Positions 22,190-24,379 of a stretch of 24,379 nt of DNA are shown here, piece by piece. Source of the stretch: Gemmiger_A avium. GTDB taxonomy: Bacteria > Bacillota > Clostridia > Oscillospirales > Ruminococcaceae. Where the stretch lies: positions 1-24,379 of the forward strand of contig DXFE01000133.1 of the NCBI GenBank assembly GCA_019114585.1. The letters are read 5' to 3'. Each line of letters starts with the position of its first letter. Within the stretch, counting starts at the first letter, position 1. Both the position numbers and the translations under genes were made by a program. The notes beneath the pieces were generated by a model. The model worked only from the letters and a program-made list of their open reading frames with translations, did not search any database and was not told the DNA's origin.

Positions 22190-22217
22190 ATCATAGCACG
22201 CTGTTCGCTTGTGTCAA
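22190..22217 (-). promoter_or_regulatory. promoter of the P-II-like/antiporter operon
   Basis: Minus-strand TTGACA (22217-22212), a 16-base spacer and TGC-TATGAT (hexamer 22195-22190): a consensus -35 with an extended -10. Confidence 0.78.
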
Positions 22218-22228
22218 GGACAGATTTC

Positions 22229-22969
22229 TCAGCCCTTGTAGCCCACCGCGTCGGCCAGCTCCTTGTCGATGACGACCACCGCGTTGGGGTGCATCTTCAG
22301 CATGGTGCTGGGGTTGTGGGTGGTGATCTCGTCGCTCATCACCAGGCCGCGGATCGCGTCGGTCTTGGCCAGGCCGGTGGCGATCAGAACCACACACTTG
22401 GCAGCCAGGATGTCCCCCATGCCCATGGTGATGGCGGTGGTGGGCACGTCTTCCTTGCGCTCAAAGAAGCGGGCGTTGGCATTGATGGTGCTCTCGGTCA
22501 GCTTCTCGATATGAGCGGTGGCATGCAGGGTATCGCTGGCCTCGTTGAAAGCGATATGGCCGTTATTGCCGATGCCCAGCAGCTGCAGGTCGGCCACGCC
22601 GCCCTCGTAGACCTTGGCTTCCAGCTCAGCGGCGTTGGCTTCGGCATCGCCCATGCCCTGGGCCACGTAGGTGTTGGCCTTGTCGATGTTGATGTGGTCG
22701 AACAGGTTGGTATCCATGAAGTAGCGATAGCTCTGGTCATGGGTACCGGGGATGCCGCAGTACTCATCCAGGTTCACGGTGTGCACAGCGGAGAAGTCCA
22801 CCTTGCCGGCCTTGTTGGCTTCGATGAGCTTCTTGTACATGGGCACCGGGGTACCACCGGTGGCCAGGCCCAGCTTGCAGGCGGGCTTCTCATTCACGAG
22901 CTTGCAGATCATATCGGCCACGTACGCGCAGCTGGCGTCGTAGCTCTCGGTCACAACTACCTGAATCAC
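22229..22969 (-). CDS. nagB: glucosamine-6-phosphate deaminase
   Basis: This enzyme converts glucosamine 6-phosphate to fructose 6-phosphate and ammonia, feeding amino sugars into glycolysis. The protein is 246 residues from the chosen start. Family motifs are LGLATGGTPVPMYKKL, VNLDEYCGIPGTHDQSYRYF with the catalytic Asp and neighbouring loop, LLGIGNNGHIAFNEA with the ring-opening His, and ATGLAKTDAIRGL. I prefer GTG 22969 because AAAGGAG lies ten bases before it; the upstream in-frame GTG 22978 is one base from that site. nagA is not adjacent. The gene lies downstream of a minus-strand AraC regulator that could control it. A hairpin terminator follows. Confidence 0.95.
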   Translation of the reverse strand: MIQVVVTESYDASCAYVADMICKLVNEKPACKLGLATGGTPVPMYKKLIEANKAGKVDFSAVHTVNLDEYCGIPGTHDQSYRYFMDTNLFDHINIDKANTYVAQGMGDAEANAAELEAKVYEGGVADLQLLGIGNNGHIAFNEASDTLHATAHIEKLTESTINANARFFERKEDVPTTAITMGMGDILAAKCVVLIATGLAKTDAIRGLVMSDEITTHNPSTMLKMHPNAVVVIDKELADAVGYKG

Positions 22970-22979
22970 GATTGACACG

Positions 22980-22986
22980 CTCCTTT
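22980..22986 (-). promoter_or_regulatory. ribosome site deciding the nagB start
   Basis: AAAGGAG on the minus strand is ten bases before GTG 22969 and one base before GTG 22978, so translation should begin at the downstream GTG. Confidence 0.7.
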
Positions 22987-23096
22987 GGCGATTTTTGCCG
23001 GCCTTCGGCGGGCCGTTCTCTTATCTTTAATGATACCGTCCGGCGGCGGTTTTGTATAGGGCCGGAGAGGGATTTTATTTGTACAAAAGGCCCGTT

Positions 23097-23885
23097 TTAC
23101 ACATACAGTTCCTTTTCCAGCGGCAGCGGGCCCTCCGGAGCATCGGGCGCGGCGGCCACCGCCCGCCAGGCGGCAGGGGTCATGCCGGTGGCCTTGCGGA
23201 ACACCCGGCACAGATAGTTGGCGCCGGAAAACCCGCACAGGCTTGCCACCACCTCCAGCGGATACTCCCGGTGGGTCAGCAGCTGCTTGGCTGCCTCGAT
23301 CCGAACAGCGGCCAGATACTGGCCCGGCGGCATCCCCATCGCGGCCCGGAACACCCGGATCAGATGGCTTTTGCTTACCCCCAGCTGCGCGCTGAGCTCC
23401 TCCACCCCGTACAGCCCGGCGTAGTTCTGCTGCATGGCGGCCATAGCCCGGCTGACCAGCGGCGGCAGCGCCGGGGCGGCCGGATCGGCCCCGGCCAGTT
23501 CGCAGAGAAGCCGGTAGGCCAGGCTGCTTTCCGCGGCGGCTTCGGGCTGTTCCCGCAGGCGGGCCAGCAGCTGGGCCGCCATGGGGGCACTGGCCCCGCC
23601 CGCCCAGAAAGGTGCCTCGAGCTGCGCGGCAAAGTCCTGGGCGACCCGGCCGGTGATCCGTACAGCCAGCAGATGGCAGGCGCCCTCCGGCACCAGTTCC
23701 AGAGGGGAGGTACCGATCAGCAGACTGCCCGCGTCGGCGCTTATCGGGCCGTCCGGCCCGTCCAGCGCACACCGGCCGCTGGACAGCACCCCTGCCCAGA
23801 CCCCTTCGCCGTCCAGTACGGCACGGCCCGACAGCTGGGCGTCCCACACCTGGGCCGCCGCGCACCAGGCCCGACAGTCAAACAT
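23097..23885 (-). CDS. AraC-family transcriptional regulator
   Basis: The 262-residue protein has an N-terminal beta-rich domain, probably a cupin-type sensor (GRCALDGPDGPISADAGSLL, then LVPEGACHLLAVRI), and a C-terminal AraC DNA-binding domain at about 155-250. There GVEELSAQLGVSKSHLIRVF is the first helix-turn-helix, and LEVVASLCGFSGANYLCRVF with RKATGMTPAAWR is the second. The ATG at 23885 is chosen for AGGGGG upstream; further upstream starts lack such a site. It has a strong promoter overlapping a perfect palindrome. It lies between nagB and the divergent sugar ABC ATPase gene, so control of amino-sugar or oligosaccharide uptake is a reasonable guess. Confidence 0.9.
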   Translation of the reverse strand: MFDCRAWCAAAQVWDAQLSGRAVLDGEGVWAGVLSSGRCALDGPDGPISADAGSLLIGTSPLELVPEGACHLLAVRITGRVAQDFAAQLEAPFWAGGASAPMAAQLLARLREQPEAAAESSLAYRLLCELAGADPAAPALPPLVSRAMAAMQQNYAGLYGVEELSAQLGVSKSHLIRVFRAAMGMPPGQYLAAVRIEAAKQLLTHREYPLEVVASLCGFSGANYLCRVFRKATGMTPAAWRAVAAAPDAPEGPLPLEKELYV

Positions 23886-23945
23886 CAACAATCGCCCCCT
23901 GCACATCAATAAAATGCTATTTCTTTTCCCGAAAACCCTGGTATT

Positions 23946-23974
23946 ATTATAGTAAAGACAGCACACGCGGTCAA
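23946..23974 (-). promoter_or_regulatory. promoter of the AraC gene at 23885
   Basis: Minus-strand TTGACC (23974-23969) and TATAAT (23951-23946) with a 17-base spacer. Confidence 0.78.
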
Positions 23975-23982
23975 GCGCGTGT
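23963..23982. promoter_or_regulatory. palindromic operator candidate
   Basis: ACACGCG (23963-23969) and CGCGTGT (23976-23982) are perfect complements six bases apart, covering the -35 box of the AraC promoter and lying some 50 bases upstream of the ABC ATPase start. This position would suit a repressor or an autoregulator acting on both genes. Confidence 0.5.
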
Positions 23983-24031
23983 CAACAAACTGTTATCACA
24001 CAAACTTCACAAATTTAAGGAGGGCTCCCCC

Positions 24032-24379
24032 ATGGCAAGTATCAGCTGCCGCGGCATTTACAAGATCTATCCGGGCAACGTAACCGCTGTTAAGGACTTC
24101 AACCTGGAGATCGCGGATAAGGAATTCATCATTTTCGTCGGCCCGTCTGGCTGCGGCAAGTCCACCACCCTGCGTATGATCGCCGGTCTGGAAGAGATCA
24201 GCAAGGGCGAGATGTACATTGGTGACCGCCTGATCAACGACGTTCCCCCGAAGGATCGCGACATCGCGATGGTGTTCCAGAACTACGCTCTGTACCCGCA
24301 CATGACCGTGTACAAGAACATGGCGTTCGGCCTGGAGCTGCGCAAGATGCCCAAGGACGAGATCGACAAGCGCGTGCGT
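24032..24379 (+). CDS. sugar ABC transporter ATP-binding protein, MsmK/UgpC type, 3' end outside window
   Basis: The first 116 residues of an ATPase that powers carbohydrate ABC importers are present; such proteins are usually about 370 residues and often serve several transporters. Walker A is GPSGCGKS at 37-44, the Q-loop glutamine is Gln83 in VFQNYALYPHMTV, and the surrounding VTAVKDFNLEI and LRMIAGLEEISKGE are typical of the MalK/MsmK/UgpC group. The ATG at 24032 follows AAGGAGGG. The reading frame is open to the end of the window. It diverges from an AraC regulator gene across 146 bases that hold a palindromic operator candidate. Its partner permease and binding protein are not visible, fitting a shared, stand-alone ATPase. 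Confidence 0.95.
   Translation, partial: MASISCRGIYKIYPGNVTAVKDFNLEIADKEFIIFVGPSGCGKSTTLRMIAGLEEISKGEMYIGDRLINDVPPKDRDIAMVFQNYALYPHMTVYKNMAFGLELRKMPKDEIDKRVR

Overview
The window is chromosomal DNA from a GC-rich, low-oxygen Firmicute. The archaeal-type ProRS, meso-diaminopimelate dehydrogenase, LUD-domain protein, extended -10 promoters and strong AAGGAGG ribosome sites suggest an Oscillospiraceae/Ruminococcaceae member of the Faecalibacterium-Subdoligranulum-Gemmiger type. This assignment is an inference from gene content and style, not from a database match. Coding is dense: no gap between genes exceeds about 265 bases. I see no rRNA, tRNA, CRISPR array, phage or insertion sequence.

Layout. 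1-3431: lower glycolysis on the plus strand, pgk (5' end cut off), tpiA and gpmI, closed by a strong terminator. 3596-5187: a small protein of unknown function with its own promoter, then ddh (lysine and peptidoglycan precursor). 5298-7168: acpP and an archaeal-type proS. 7245-9292: a sigma factor overlapping a membrane-anchored putative anti-sigma protein. 9381-11020: a divergent pair, a peroxiredoxin-fold protein that has lost its redox cysteines (minus) and a LUD-domain protein (plus). 11087-13251 (minus): citrate synthase followed by a coupled membrane protein. 13343-14389: a secreted SpoIID-like protein. 14452-16526: a divergent pair, a YhcH-family protein (minus) and an unusual ROK-like kinase (plus). 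16792-18212: a VanY-like lipoprotein carboxypeptidase converging on a half-size MATE protein. 18343-20406: an AraC regulator and galE. 20468-20578: a compound palindromic intergenic element. 20587-22106 (minus): a P-II-like protein and a CPA2 cation/proton antiporter. 22229-24379: nagB and an AraC regulator (minus), diverging from the start of an MsmK/UgpC-type sugar ABC ATPase.

How it fits together. The window is mostly carbon metabolism (glycolysis, citrate synthase, galactose and amino-sugar genes, sugar uptake) interleaved with cell-envelope functions (Ddh, SpoIID, VanY, sigma/anti-sigma). Convergent genes are separated by long, nearly perfect, bidirectional terminator hairpins. The best candidates for new biology are the six-helix MATE hybrid, the cysteine-less peroxiredoxin fold, the P-II/antiporter pair, the sigma-gene promoter that runs straight into a terminator, the 111-bp compound palindrome, and the small gene at 3667, which may be a remote DUF1874/ring-nuclease-fold relative.
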